Shown: positions 21,101 to 26,675 of the stretch, one piece after another
Layout: each line of letters opens with the position of its first letter
Numbering within the stretch: the first letter of the stretch is position 1
Source of the DNA: Cymbomonas tetramitiformis
Lineage: Eukaryota; Chlorophyta; Pyramimonadophyceae; Pyramimonadales; Pyramimonadaceae
Direction of reading: 5' to 3'
DNA length: 64,000 bases
Assembly (NCBI GenBank): GCA_001247695.2
Contig: LGRX02027647.1
Coordinates: 1-64,000 of the forward strand
Position numbers and translations under genes: made by a program
Notes under the pieces: model-generated
Told to the model about the DNA's origin: nothing
Database searches by the model: none
Seen by the model: the letters and a program-made list of their open reading frames with translations, nothing else

Positions 21101-23990
21101 TACCGTCGGTGTTGTCCGTTACTCGGAATATTTCTCTCTTCTGGTTGATACATAAGGAAGGCGTGTATCTATTATCTCGATAAGGATCCCCTCCTTGCTG
21201 GTGGGCTTTGTGAGTGTGATTAATAGTGCTGCCCCTCCTCACGGGGGGAGGGGAGTTATCGCGATAATCGGTAGCGTGGCTGGCATTAGCCTTCCCCTCC
21301 TCGGGGGGACAATACCCGTTCAAAGCATTCCTCGCCCATGAAGGGGCTCTGCTGTCGGGGGTTGCGGGATTGCGGGGGTGCGTTCCCCTGTCTACGGTAG
21401 GTATTCTGGATTTGGCGCTGGCAGGCCATGTCCTAACTGCAGGCCTGGGTCCTTTTTTATTGAACCACGGGGGACTGGCCTCCGCTCCCCGTGACCCGGG
21501 GACCCCAACTCTAGCCCACTTCCAACGGGCCCCCCTTGGGGTCGGTCCCCTATCAAGCATGTGGCCCCTCCAGACGGGGGGGGAGTTGTTGTCAACAGCT
21601 TCTGCTGTAGCGAACAGCGGGCCTCTAGTCCCCAAAGTGTCAGCCTTATTGATGTTTTTGTTTGCCCACGGTGGGTCCCCTTCAGGTGCACTTCGGAGTG
21701 CCGGCTCGGTGAAAGACGTGATGTTTGCTGCTGCCTGCAGACCGGGTCCTTTGCCGTTTCTCCGCAGGGAGCTGGCAACTGCTCTCCGTGGGCCGGAGAA
21801 ACAAGTTCCAGCCCCCCTTCCGCGGGCCCTCTCTGGGGTCGGTCTTACTCCCGGTCTGTAGGTGAGTCTGAAGGGTCGCGGTGCCTGGAGGTTCTCTCCC
21901 TCGATGGGCTGCCGGGCAGTGTCAAGCGCCCGCTCGGGGTCTGCTACTATCTTTCCTCCCAACCGGGAGTTCTCGCCTGGTGAGGTGCCGTGACCGCGTG
22001 TCGATGCGGTGGGGCTCGAGTGGGAAGGAGGGACGATGACGGTTGGCACTGCCTGCGGACTGGGTCCTTCGCCGTTTCTCCGCAGGGAGCTGGTGACCGC
22101 TCCCCGTGTCCCGGGGATGCACGTCCCAGCCCCCCTTCCGCGGGCCCTCTTAGGGGTCGGTCTTACTCCCAGTCCGTAGGCGTGCTCCGTCCTATTGTCT
22201 GATGCGGGTTCACGGTACAAGATGCAGGTGTGTGTTTGACTGATGTCACCACGGGACGTACACTCCTGCAAGTCAGTAGACGATGAAAGTTTATTAAAAA
22301 AGTTTACCAGGCGCAAGTCCCAGCGCGGATGAGTCCTGCTGTCTACACAATGCAGGATAGTACCAGCCAGTCCCTCAGGGACGCCGGAAGTTGCGAGTCC
22401 CTGACCACGGCCGCGACGTCCGGGGGCGGAGGGCTGTGCACCCTGGCGGACTCCTTTGCCCTGATGTGCAGGAAGACCAATTTGGTGTCTGCCCTGAAAG
22501 GGCAGTCGAGCTGCCGCTGGAACACCAGTTCCTCCTCTGTCGGCGTGCTGAGTGCACAGGGGCGCTCCACCTGTTGCCCCCCCCCTGTGAACCACCTGCG
22601 CCGCAGCACCTGCTCCCGGAGGACGTGCCCCCGCGGAAGGGACCTCCCCAGACGTACAAGATGGTAGTCCGGGGAGAACTGTATCGCCCAGTCCTGCGTG
22701 AGGATGCTTTTGAGCTGCGGTGAGGCCCGGATGGCTCGTCCCCACGGGGTGCTCGCCGCTCCTGCCAACCCGAGAAGCCTCTTCTGGTAAGACCCCGGGA
22801 GGCCTCTCCGCAGGTCCACATCGGAGTGCCTGGCGACAACCCCCCTTAGGGTCCGGACTTCGTTGCTGAGCCCGTCCAGGTTCCCCTCTCTGCAAAAGTA
22901 CTGGAGGCCCAGCCCTTGTACTATGTCGGCCATAGCGGCCGCCGCCTCCAGTTCCTGCAGCGATGAGTTGGGCAGTGTCGCTAGTGCCTCCCTCCTGCGA
23001 ACAAAACCTCTCCAGCGGACCACCGCCACAAGGGTGGCCGCCGGCCACCTTGCAGCTTTCCTGCGGAGAGTCCCGCGCCTCCGCAGGATGGCAAGGAACG
23101 AGACCACCGCGATGGCCACGGTCCAGGACGCCCACGATGTCCCCGCCTGTCCCGCCGCCCGCGGCTCCGTCCGCTCCAGCGTGAACCTGCGACGCTGCCT
23201 GAAGTGCCTCCTGCGCGGCGGGGGGGCTCCAGACCCCGATGCCCTGCTCAGGTGTCTGGTGTACGCCCCCTGCCGCGTCCCCCAGAACGTTGCCGCAAGC
23301 CTCATACGGCAGGCCCAGATGTGGGAGCCCACCGCCGCCCGGATGGAACCTGCACGGGTGTACAGCGTTCTCCAGTCGTCCGGGCCTGTCCTCTCCCCCC
23401 ATCTTGGTCCCTGGAAAGGAGATGCCGGCCCCCCCAGGCTGGGGACCGTGAGAGTGAAAGGGGCAAACTGCCTCGTTGGGTGTTGCGCCCAATGCAGTGG
23501 CCTCCCCTGTCTGGTGGCCAGCGCCTGGCGGAGCTCGCTTCCCGGGAGCTCCTGCTGCTCCCGCAGCAGGTTCTCGAAGATGCCTGGTCCTTCTTCCTGC
23601 GCCCCCTCCTGACGCAGCTGCAGCCCTGGGATGGTGCTCTCGAGCGCTTTCCGGGTGCCCGCGTTGATGATGGAGACCATCTTCACCTGCGTAGAAGGCT
23701 GAAAGAGGAGAGTACGGGTAAAAGGAGAGTTGTCCTGCGGAAGGGGAAGAGGGTTTGTAGTTAGTGTCCCGTCTGGTTGAACTAAGACAGGAAGGCGACG
23801 GGTGGGAAGGTCGGGTCGCGCGCTGTGTCGGCCTCCACTGGGCTCGTTCGGCTCCTCCGGTATTTTCCCTGCATGATTTTTCAAAAAATATATCTACCCT
23901 CGCACACAATACTACGTAATTTACAAATAAAATTAATATTGTCAGTAAAAAACGATTTTTTTGCCCGTTGGGGTGCATCCTCCGCTTCAC
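6111..23990 (-). CDS. Giant non-LTR polyprotein: Ulp1, APE endonuclease, RT, Ulp1, PCIF1-like domain, RNase H, restriction-like endonuclease
   Basis: A single stop-free frame of 5959 codons; residues below count from 23990. Ulp1/C48 protease 2570-2705 (DGEHW, FDSYG, QCGVW). APE-like endonuclease 2833-3070 (MTWNIRG at the start, GGDFN, SDHQ). Reverse transcriptase 3390-3700 (VDFENAYGS, YVDD). Second Ulp1 domain 4270-4400 (DGSHW, YDP, QCGVWV). PCIF1-like domain 4870-5060 (FASPLN, NPEY). RNase H 5235-5380 (TDGS, NRAELLAI, TDS, SHTG). CCHC knuckle at 5722. PD-(D/E)xK restriction-like endonuclease 5790-5910. A hydrophobic segment (2390-2410) precedes the first Ulp1 domain. The true start is uncertain. 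The first codon is GTG, ATGs lie at 23978 and 19685, and 22343-23884 in this frame looks like a shadow of ORF1. The 880 stop-free codons between 22343 and 19685 suggest coding begins upstream of 19685, perhaps through a frameshift from ORF1. From 19685 the product would be 4524 residues. The role is target-primed reverse transcription of its own RNA. Confidence 0.85.
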   Translation of the reverse strand: MKRRMHPNGQKNRFLLTILILFVNYVVLCARVDIFFEKSCRENTGGAERAQWRPTQRATRPSHPSPSCLSSTRRDTNYKPSSPSAGQLSFYPYSPLSAFYAGEDGLHHQRGHPESAREHHPRAAAASGGGAGRRTRHLREPAAGAAGAPGKRAPPGAGHQTGEATALGATPNEAVCPFHSHGPQPGGAGISFPGTKMGGEDRPGRLENAVHPCRFHPGGGGLPHLGLPYEACGNVLGDAAGGVHQTPEQGIGVWSPPAAQEALQAASQVHAGADGAAGGGTGGDIVGVLDRGHRGGLVPCHPAEARDSPQESCKVAGGHPCGGGPLERFCSQEGGTSDTAQLIAAGTGGGGRYGRHSTRAGPPVLLQRGEPGRAQQRSPDPKGGCRQALRCGPAERPPGVLPEEASRVGRSGEHPVGTSHPGLTAAQKHPHAGLGDTVLPGLPSCTSGEVPSAGARPPGAGAAAQVVHRGGATGGAPLCTQHADRGGTGVPAAARLPFQGRHQIGLPAHQGKGVRQGAQPSAPGRRGRGQGLATSGVPEGLAGTILHCVDSRTHPRWDLRLVNFFNKLSSSTDLQECTSRGDISQTHTCILYREPASDNRTEHAYGLGVRPTPKRARGRGAGTCIPGTRGAVTSSLRRNGEGPSPQAVPTVIVPPSHSSPTASTRGHGTSPGENSRLGGKIVADPERALDTARQPIEGENLQAPRPFRLTYRPGVRPTPERARGRGAGTCFSGPRRAVASSLRRNGKGPGLQAAANITSFTEPALRSAPEGDPPWANKNINKADTLGTRGPLFATAEAVDNNSPPVWRGHMLDRGPTPRGARWKWARVGVPGSRGAEASPPWFNKKGPRPAVRTWPASAKSRIPTVDRGTHPRNPATPDSRAPSWARNALNGYCPPEEGKANASHATDYRDNSPPPVRRGSTINHTHKAHQQGGDPYRDNRYTPSLCINQKREIFRVTDNTDGTTDPHERQAIRQPRYTPPSRVRESCMRKHTGCDYNNATKADSQRSREPGVPMGDELSYWTAKRDSTNPYSAQCSNGGSTEVMTSKPTVRTWTGGQAQKRHVASTGWPGAEKGQFDPHEAGEGCPVQYPGDNESPRESYVSLREYTPDRTGSRRIRLAPERKPCCPREHAAREGCPRDLQDLRTNILRTKPRVGDTPRRSQNLTSEATGDKRSRTNSEAPEGKSFASAGQEQQTPTKTGASYVVPQGRGITRTPLGLVEPQEKTPRLAELLREPRRKTLCYEKIPPLMRRPRGETRRTSANDGTAGRAHAQETETEGVKTPSAHIGVRHGGMGPACAAHEPRPATPEGRAPMLTQRPKDSRGLEKKIRTLRHPYHGPSEPQRRTAHVEQRGTVDLTSADGGTKSDPSIRCKNSLRSPHDQKSDSEGDGCHVNRREKGRHSSAHYARAASPTNWALQIRKHPHSLARQTFGDNIMASATGEISAVSEQETEEPGPKLQRTGESQVNFRDSGLQPTRSIPTARVPCISGRQVIIDELFTGKEVVPRVPDRELLTRRTLTNDTSLLRFRTFPRGYEPLPWKGTSRGGNAGQTPEDGGGEAHYHHDPQEMEVEPGLAERDPRQAAGHEAAPPQELPQTAPVPTGLFPLTTEVVEYISQAPVLLKAGLLWAHLAEAGEKLQGQVHPGQTPAAGALTAQDLFEHPAGEPLHTIFGTGGAPGGQYDSVWNMTVPPAIDYTCLAHTGDGDTRRFQQLLLAELQERLWNTGRCPAKGDISVTSPWQGTLRATFTDPLHAAIALVDERCAPAVPLEPPPWGYADRWKHGAVGTPKASVARDVHRCPMKQDRDSLPADRTVILQSVGLVGQGVAEVANSISAGVVLEGGARNIVYIGKGRPHWEEARATALDVAIVVFSRVDEADRALRLGLPYEFYGHPVTVHRYSSTADITKFQEWELEVVARPPEGRHWHSADRVEQVLSAAKRELRSQTGIEVFPVPSPPSERGVGELITLAQPLPDRDSREACRYWVTVEAATYEAVSHRTTNRMFFHIGNVKFHIACSPRSRWMTQRSPQQPPRQRPRYAGKGQGKGAKGSYYGQVQPTQLFAQDQGYGRQLPPEPPAAQAPRAGGELASLADSVKALTEVVSQQVQASDRQMSAITQLSGQVTGLLQHGVQLMPQGGQSYLGQQQQPQQLQPPPAAPLQLPHQVPLGPPQAQYSHLAQGLYPQWGTQLQQQPTAQPTAQPRPLAEALGKDPRQYGRPETGPAIPQEFDNPDGRAALKRLDELRAQVSAPLPVLNAWPSCQDGDLTGMMQPLHRHTESDARRWAETRHRTRVDGDAECRQASTPGGGTAWRGHKMTPPGTRWPGRGSGNRKYDKYLQDNETYCLFVLTASCNHTPDLITEGDHPREGEFEKFGIMLHFLSPSLVLPGHFKLVMGRQHTLLISACLVMMGILAITHRGIRILITRTQINDSAPGGTVYSHQGPEVWVWRNQRKNTPWMHKRGKWYWREAMDGGSLFYVNSTAGRTSLRRNFAGRNSNCVFVPVGMLRKVRKELEDRDKNRKSRRGGEATDQPSTPPLSGGGGEKRPPPRNQTRGANPQEEGGLYTVEGRISDVQLSRYLHTIDPAPPEEMNQHKFLSKLLARDGIDGLLANGRFAYQPLCDGEHWRALFFDQQAGEEGGTHVHLFDSYGPNPREGARGHEELLDATRKWAERRTKQGVPTEITCIKLRTQYDDFQCGVWVAVMAAAWCDWTKSPERSTWPRAAHRAAGGTGKTTNNRVAKQHRIVMQIATKQEEQAECQAGTRSGSSRVPGKRAVLRPLQQVTGSGQAPAQQKRQHRAGAKTVLGCWGNSARESKNEPNHHSDKENQTPPPDVGEEGRLSLMTWNIRGSDHAYYDLARSCEEHQPDVLVLTETKAAGPMGPKKLQGLGYSAWHSAPCHGTQRRGADGTSYRGGVVLALRRPYDRTDVRANREVPRCAKGYLQHVVITLPSGVKVHVLGVYNPPHPEEAVVRTCIRDYITQEAAVASRKGEHMVVGGDFNVAEIPREQDGIEHRAWRGMSDRAGLAEISCPQGPTFGDHKIDGWLASEELQRIADERHPIDTRAHRHCSDHQAAVAAVPLWKLHTTTPIVEEQAKPDPITKYQFPISKALQRSMKAAIDSALQPSLRENEFKTVIENAVDAAERGSPDARERIDEAGKAVDGVLQQAMRAVEIPLETVRCKPKVTRDPNTGVRLPKSKFRKRDKALKAAAVLQEMLAIERATGETPSAALLEEAMAEPRDTAKGRPDTCAEPEDPHWWAESEMSRFRQEAKSVIKDHKAETWETFVQKFRSNYYRMKKSAHRFVFRDRDALPKGRTLGIWDRNNKMAVGAVATAEAFSGHMAHSDPYCFEHPRTDQLDEEMPWLAAEAPDSMKPGQRPRKTELGSRLTIELYRQIVKRLPNGKAAGPDAVPNEILKAMPEEFHEFLFSLMRAMWKAGITPGTWKLGTFVYLHKKGDTSVFSNYRPIGLLRTILKLYTAMVTDVLSTFCEVNSIHSQEQMGSRKHRSTINQLLRLQHVIEDSKLSHSQLHVLYVDFENAYGSVEHDRLQHTMKYLGIPEDAVRVVADLYGGEAHRSPFRMASKIEHYSSEPLMVKRGLVQGDSLSPLLFILYLEPLLRWLKAGNKGYMHRLTDSDKPIRTSSAAYVDDLALIAESATQLAVQVRKLELYSNWSGLRINKTKCGITGTDEKGSPIPEETYEDVTMRTPRVGKHGFPYLHPDDPYKYLGIQVALSGDWTVQKQASFLQARERIQALLHSPLTSGQQEEVLRSAVIGQLRYALPLGIFSTKEIEDLDAIIGGAYKLLNGLPRGTANCYTALPKTSYGLGHTPLLATYAQSVASALQMATATREDLRERPREVFRESEAFHVKQTSQLSATTRGLVRYHYNRRQGQVDGTVRTGELDRCCTARQLAVLREHQVSLTGSGPLLADLINTQHGVISKLANAVRKPFPSALEGRHRTVVDQDTGEESVKIYSVNDQEEIPLSLTTLLPLLPFVEEGFYVAKGGTRACSLREAKAKVPARFQGRMRTFMLMLYPYICEALADKPNDARFWDNPKNLTLKPQFMPSKEAHNALGFQRLAEPQATEGEEPTTWEEGFHPTQSKWGPRSLWHAGRRGPPTTSMQAKNALKQMTTGYCAKDEEDHEDAFKCHDIGVRPTLREDPGGRVMIMDSVGVRPRQTEAEKFLSDLRHAARAGARITEKEAMDSRRAMRRNRSEGSHADSLLKGGGRRGNEPRGEGTPRHRTEGVFSDTRGREAWLSSIQVETHSLCTTGLDTVSMHQTKLADALNGTEFEQSEQYEAQMRNTMETVRDEGFSFVLTCDGSHWNVLLFGKNEDTSVSIYLYDPMGGEDTRLLTALRQWAGPPGWPPVNVTVSNMGVAHQRDGYQCGVWVCYMIDKWQEWNRSTTGEKWESWIGLHGPPVGGEATTSKGYRKAMRGPIMARIGELEQRERHHVFHGEGETHDPISFEEVDDEIQEEAGAGPMQVERSPTRQTQANTVPATPRHARELPKVGEKRTRQIIQSPQATVESEEIRPRPNPPAQTPQRETSPHRVTKVSLEDGRGTKWKGTAAQIMMLRTWVLAQLSKGDVRTGELFQHAAKIGFPRDAVRLMTTHLVSSEQVAWATHPPVNDCRSRNMWWRIDTMELSVGAGPKVANNPEVLEETEEEPQAVEASESTTILAVRTHWGSREYLLGPVRPQGEAWVEEDTLLTGGIAGMNPSRAERETDTFHNKEREAQQARRPTEREPLSGAPTRHARYWPGVTELNIDTEPFNPDWDAAPSGKCTLTTETGRHHVFAHDERGKMVGALKEEVLDRLYDRYVAAAGTDSADQTHTKAGEERRRSFEEREPQLGTVHGFATEVVLLLKRYSCEEEEEVKKTALQNHWTLPPEIMQALQEAFGIQAEIFASPLNVHSHTATYCSKFDRDKIFGSKGSAWDTQWGELGAFEFNPEYTAADLDKALKEALMSTMAKTPVLGVGIYPAWTRTPAKAYCRRYGDTRIHEFGVIPRKSFTFLPPDHWGGTTVSGVTKKDYSNWGVRILVVANAEGWQKFCPDPEGAAELVGKALQRSTYCKVRKYHTIRNLRPANPRVHTSDAVSDMAAVKNAMESTSQHDMIFDPHPMRKWEIPSMSRRQGWGNEGGEVPKEDRTPEAARAMRQTWRDRGLAEVTITEYHAANTAWPLDKIKEDSRARWLNAMERTPMLFSRQDRDRGHTEVRERFPTCPIKHKTGRSRTLEKINKAWDATSFLYTDGSRLDPEEEGGLHRVGAAYWDPRGDENPRTWRGTWSTGGHLTINRAELLAIHAALRARECTTPGEIAICTDSLCSMYQILNMLSRPHTMEGHRHRDLLEDILSLVEQHNSQGTKVSLRKVKSHTGVKGNDKADEAAKQAAENQEGTTQIDPWDNRTMYTLVANARDGESMRPLQGEGAVERYVAERIALKATQHRSVRKWLQPPSSPWEEWGTPGRGNREGALSVEGSMTENPTTGAPGPAQGPDRGRQNVEMGTPGENLQEPMLLEELQHAPWSQGDPPERREPGDQEQVHPRDQVTTQDEWDLLWEFDETRGPPLDMDERGAMNSPDREMMQAIEEAEREDPIDGLCRSMMEMDLGESELQNLTDVPQQAIDAYQEAAPERKRKRNRDREAMHRGNGDRAATSHADAAAVETHMGRRLEEPPREILQDKSIPGISNHFWKVTPPTLRSLILRCRFGVLMTTARKHLIWPNKYPVPDCALCGRRDTPAHRLAGCKDETSRNMATARHNEVARTLYEAIRKGRTGASPIWIAHHAGLDGTNKCTRPIPDFVLRRGQCRRDGRDHPGAKDPPDDIPHFVDIVVIKGAEDVRDAPPGRPENTHREDVGEIHLIEVAFTWDTRWYVSLHDKLNKYEPLMELLRSKGYKVFFHPMVFGTTGSVYEHNARALTQHLGFNKKEAEALLKKISNIAVEWAAKMLISHSRSEKEKALKNSKKPP
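21437..22180 (-). repeat. Three diverged about 310-bp tandem units in the ORF1-ORF2 interval of element 1
   Basis: Units start near 21437, 21735 and 22049. The last two share GCCGTTTCTCCGCAGGGAGC and CCCCTTCCGCGGGCCCTC, and each ends with GGGGTCGGTC. In the giant frame they encode repeats of the form GVRPTP..RARGRGAGTC. Whether this is translated or is an untranslated spacer is unclear. Confidence 0.7.
22343..23680 (-). CDS. ORF1 of non-LTR element 1
   Basis: A 445-residue ORF from the ATG at 23680; the frame stays open to a TTG at 23884. It overlaps the giant frame, but here this frame gives the balanced amino-acid composition while the giant frame gives Gly/Ala/Pro-rich translation typical of an off-frame reading. 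The protein is Arg/Gln/Leu-rich with one hydrophobic segment (VAIAVVSFLAIL) around residue 160, followed by a strongly basic region. I see no RRM, zinc knuckle or esterase motif. By position it is the ORF1 or Gag-like RNA-binding partner of the reverse transcriptase. Just downstream of its stop the sense strand has TTTTTTAATAAA near 22290, possibly a processing signal. Its stop at 22343 falls inside the open giant frame, so a programmed frameshift to make a fusion is possible. Confidence 0.6.
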   Translation of the reverse strand: MVSIINAGTRKALESTIPGLQLRQEGAQEEGPGIFENLLREQQELPGSELRQALATRQGRPLHWAQHPTRQFAPFTLTVPSLGGPASPFQGPRWGERTGPDDWRTLYTRAGSIRAAVGSHIWACRMRLAATFWGTRQGAYTRHLSRASGSGAPPPRRRHFRQRRRFTLERTEPRAAGQAGTSWASWTVAIAVVSFLAILRRRGTLRRKAARWPAATLVAVVRWRGFVRRREALATLPNSSLQELEAAAAMADIVQGLGLQYFCREGNLDGLSNEVRTLRGVVARHSDVDLRRGLPGSYQKRLLGLAGAASTPWGRAIRASPQLKSILTQDWAIQFSPDYHLVRLGRSLPRGHVLREQVLRRRWFTGGGQQVERPCALSTPTEEELVFQRQLDCPFRADTKLVFLHIRAKESARVHSPPPPDVAAVVRDSQLPASLRDWLVLSCIV

Positions 23991-24001
23991 CGCTTCCAGC
24001 T

Positions 24002-24012
24002 CAACGTACTAA
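24002..24012. repeat. Right target-site duplication of non-LTR element 1
   Basis: CAACGTACTAA, an exact 11-bp match to 6006-6016. It fixes the 5' end of the minus-strand element at 24001. Confidence 0.9.
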
Positions 24013-24365
24013 TGTGAGTTTGTTTAGTTATATGTGTCAAAACACAACTCAGGATCACAACTCCATCTACCTCAGAACATTCCGGCGGTTCAGAATGACT
24101 GGCCAAAGATCCGAATGACAAACCACGGTCTGGCAAAGGCAGTGTAGCAGCTTTTTATTATCCACAGATATGGTACCCGCATGTATGCGTATGTATCTGT
24201 GCAAGGGTATGAATTGGTACAAGGCTCACTACACCTCAGCAAGGAAGGATCAATTTCCTGCTCCTGATACAACATAATGATACAACATTAAGAGCAGGGT
24301 ATATAGATGATCGACGTGTATTAGTATATATTACAAGACGAAAGGGCAATAGGCTTAATATATTG
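24013..24365. other. AT-rich spacer between element 1 and the Ty3/gypsy relic
   Basis: No supported gene. It lies just 3' (minus-strand sense) of the chromodomain of the gypsy relic and may contain its 3' LTR or untranslated end, but no second LTR copy is visible. Confidence 0.4.
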
Positions 24366-25052
24366 TTAGCCTTCGTAGGCAGCTATTATGTCTGCTGCAT
24401 TGGTCAGCTCTGTGGCTCTGACCCAGGTGTCATGTTCAGGGCCGTAGCCTGCATATCGCACTAAATAGTACTTGACACCTCTAGTGATCTTATCTGAGAG
24501 TATATGTGATATCTCAAACAGTGGTTGCCCTTCTTCGGTGATCATCTGTGGCAGAGGCAAAGGTGCTTGGATCGAGTCATTATATAACTCTATTCTGGAT
24601 ACAGGCTGAACCGGATGGATCCGAATGTCGAGATCCCCGAAATCTAGCTCATAAGCACGTCCATGGCTGACCTCTTTGGATATGGTAAACGGCCCAATAT
24701 ATGGCTGCTTAAAGTGTCTGCCTGCCTCTGTCAAACCAGTCCATTGGATAAACTCAGTCCGTAGAAGAATTTTCTGCCCTATTGCAAATTGTCGGGGCAT
24801 ATGAGTCTTATTGAATCTGGCTCGGTTGATTTCTGCTGCTCGGGAAATGTTGTCTACCGCATTGGCATGAACAGCCGAGTACTGATCAAAGTGATCTCGA
24901 ATAGCATTCTGTATTAGAACAGGAGCTTCTGGCGGAATAGTGATTGCCAGATCATGAGGCGAAAGTGGCTGCGCCATGGAGTCGAGATAAAAAGGTGTGT
25001 AACCAGTCGTAGCAGAAACTGTGTTGTTGATTGCAAACTCCACCAGAGGCAA
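24366..25052 (-). pseudogene. Ty3/gypsy integrase C-terminus with chromodomain
   Basis: 228 codons. It starts in the integrase tail (FAINNTVSATTGYTPFYL), passes the GPF/Y region (QPYIGPFTISKEV) and ends with a chromodomain (FEISHILSDK, YLVRYAGY, DTWVRATEL). The chromodomain places it among chromoviruses, whose integrases are guided to modified chromatin. The reading frame differs from the integrase core block, so it is not translatable with it. Confidence 0.85.
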
Positions 25053-25125
25053 CTTGTCCTCCCACGAATTGGCTGAAGTATCATTGCAACAACACCTGAG
25101 AAAAACAATTCTTTCTAATCAGTAA

Positions 25126-25533
25126 TTATAAACCGGAGGTTGGTGAATCGTGCATCAAACAAAATGTAAAATACCTGAGGATGTCCTCAATGAAGGCATG
25201 GCTTCGCTCATTGCTTGCATTCGACTGTGGATGGTGTGAAGACGTCATAGACAATCTCGTACCAGTAGATTTCCACAGTGTTTGCCAGAATGAAGAAGTA
25301 AATCTGGGATCTCGATCTGAAAAAATGTTCCTCGGAAGACCATGGAGCTTGAAGATATGCTGCATGTGTATAGAAGCAGTATGCTGAGCAGTCCAGGTCA
25401 TGTTGAATGGAATGAGATGACAGCGATGAGTAAATTGGCACATTACCACAAATATACTGTCGTGCCCATTAGTGGCGATAGGCAGATCAGTAATCCAGTC
25501 AAGTGATACATCAAGCCATTTTGTCCTAGGCAC
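25126..25533 (-). pseudogene. Ty3/gypsy integrase catalytic core fragment
   Basis: 135 codons with the D,D-35-E pattern: SLDWITDLP (first Asp), FSDRDPRFTS (second Asp) and a downstream Glu in NASNERSHAF. The usual GQTE/GQAE box is altered, in keeping with decay. Confidence 0.8.
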
Positions 25534-25551
25534 ACAATAGCGAATATGTGA

Positions 25552-26364
25552 CTAACCATAAGGTTTGTGTCTCCTCGTTTTCTGGCGTTGGCACACGGGG
25601 CACTCCCGAATGTACTGGATTGCTGCCTTCGTCATTCCTGGCCAGTAATATCGGCTACGCAATAAATGGAGCATGCGATTTTTGCCTACATGACCAGAAA
25701 TAGTTGCTGAGTGACCCTTATGAAGTAGAATGTGGCGAAGCTGTGTGATCTCACCGTCATCTGTAGGAACTTTGGCAGTAGGTGGAATATAAAGCTGTCT
25801 GCCAAAAATGGTCTTGCGATATATCAATCCCTGAATGAGTTCGAAATTGCTGACAGTCTGTGATGATGTCGCTGATGCCAGCTTGGATAATATAGATTGT
25901 GCAAATGGGTCACGATCATACTGTGATGTAATAATGTCGTGAAGCTGATGACCCGATGATGCAGATATAAGAGCAATAAATGTAGGGTCTGTAGATGTTA
26001 TATCAGCTGATGAAGTTGCCAATGAGGCAATGTGATGTTGCAGACTATCGGTGAGTTCGAAAAGGGCAGAAATACGTGTAAGAGCATCTGCAACCTTATT
26101 CTTCTCGCCTGCAATGTGCTCAATCCGAAAGTTGTACTCGGAGAGCTCATCCAACCACCTCGCCTGTTTGGGGCTTAGTGTGGATTTGAACTGGAAATAA
26201 ACCAGTGGCTGATGATCTGTGCGAACGATAGTCTCTGGAGCTCCCAGCAAGATGTGGCGAAAGAACCGGAAGCCCTCCACAATGGCAAATAGCTCAATCT
26301 CAGGAATAGGCCAGCGTCTCTGTGTGTCAGAAAGTGTGACGCTGTGATAGCCACACGGCCTCAT
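25552..26364 (-). pseudogene. Ty3/gypsy RNase H and integrase zinc-finger fragment
   Basis: 270 codons. The first part is the RNase H C-terminal half (IPEIELFAIVEG, RTDHQPLVYF, KNKVADALTR). The C-terminal part is the integrase HHCC finger (HKGHSATISGHVG then CPVCQRQK). A TAG stop separates it from the integrase core, which continues in the same frame. Confidence 0.85.
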
Positions 26365-26387
26365 ACCTTTGCCTTGATCCTGTAGGA

Positions 26388-26663
26388 CTACTTGGCCAAC
26401 GTGTGTGCCTGATCCTGTGATCCATCGACCTCCATAATGGATGGCAGTTTGTGATCTGGAAGTTGTAGTACTGGAGCATTGCAGATGGCACTTTTGAGAT
26501 TGTCGAATGCCTGCAACTGCTCAGATTCCCAGACAAATTCTGCATTATCCTTTAGAAGGCGATTGAGCGGCTCGGCAATCTTGGAGAATTTTGGAATAAA
26601 TCTCCTAAACTGGCCGACCATGCCCAAGAATGACCGAAGTGAAGACTTTTTATCTTTAGCCAT
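26388..26663 (-). pseudogene. Ty3/gypsy RT thumb/connection fragment
   Basis: 91 codons containing the conserved LRSFLGMVGQFRRFIPKFS block that follows the RT palm in Ty3/gypsy pol. It lies in the same frame as the palm fragment, with a frame change into RNase H just downstream. Confidence 0.8.
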
Positions 26664-26675
26664 GCGGCGTAGAGG

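Larger units (their letters stand above)
6017..24001 (-). mobile_element. Complete dual-endonuclease non-LTR retrotransposon (element 1, Dualen/RandI-like), about 18 kb
   Basis: Bounded by a perfect 11-bp direct repeat, with a conserved pyrimidine-rich 3' terminus on the sense (minus) strand. It carries a 445-residue ORF1 and a giant ORF2 with two Ulp1-like proteases, APE-like endonuclease, reverse transcriptase, PCIF1-like domain, RNase H, zinc knuckle and restriction-like endonuclease. Both APE-like and restriction-like endonucleases in one element is the hallmark of the Dualen/RandI clade described from Chlamydomonas. All catalytic motifs I can see are intact and the frame is unbroken, so this copy looks young and possibly active. 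It is far longer than typical non-LTR elements (4-8 kb). Confidence 0.88.

Noticed and set aside
6103..23764. Numerous plus-strand ORFs of 60-290 codons opposite the non-LTR polyprotein
   Set aside because: They lie antisense to a frame with recognisable domains throughout and have no motifs; GC-rich coding produces such shadows.
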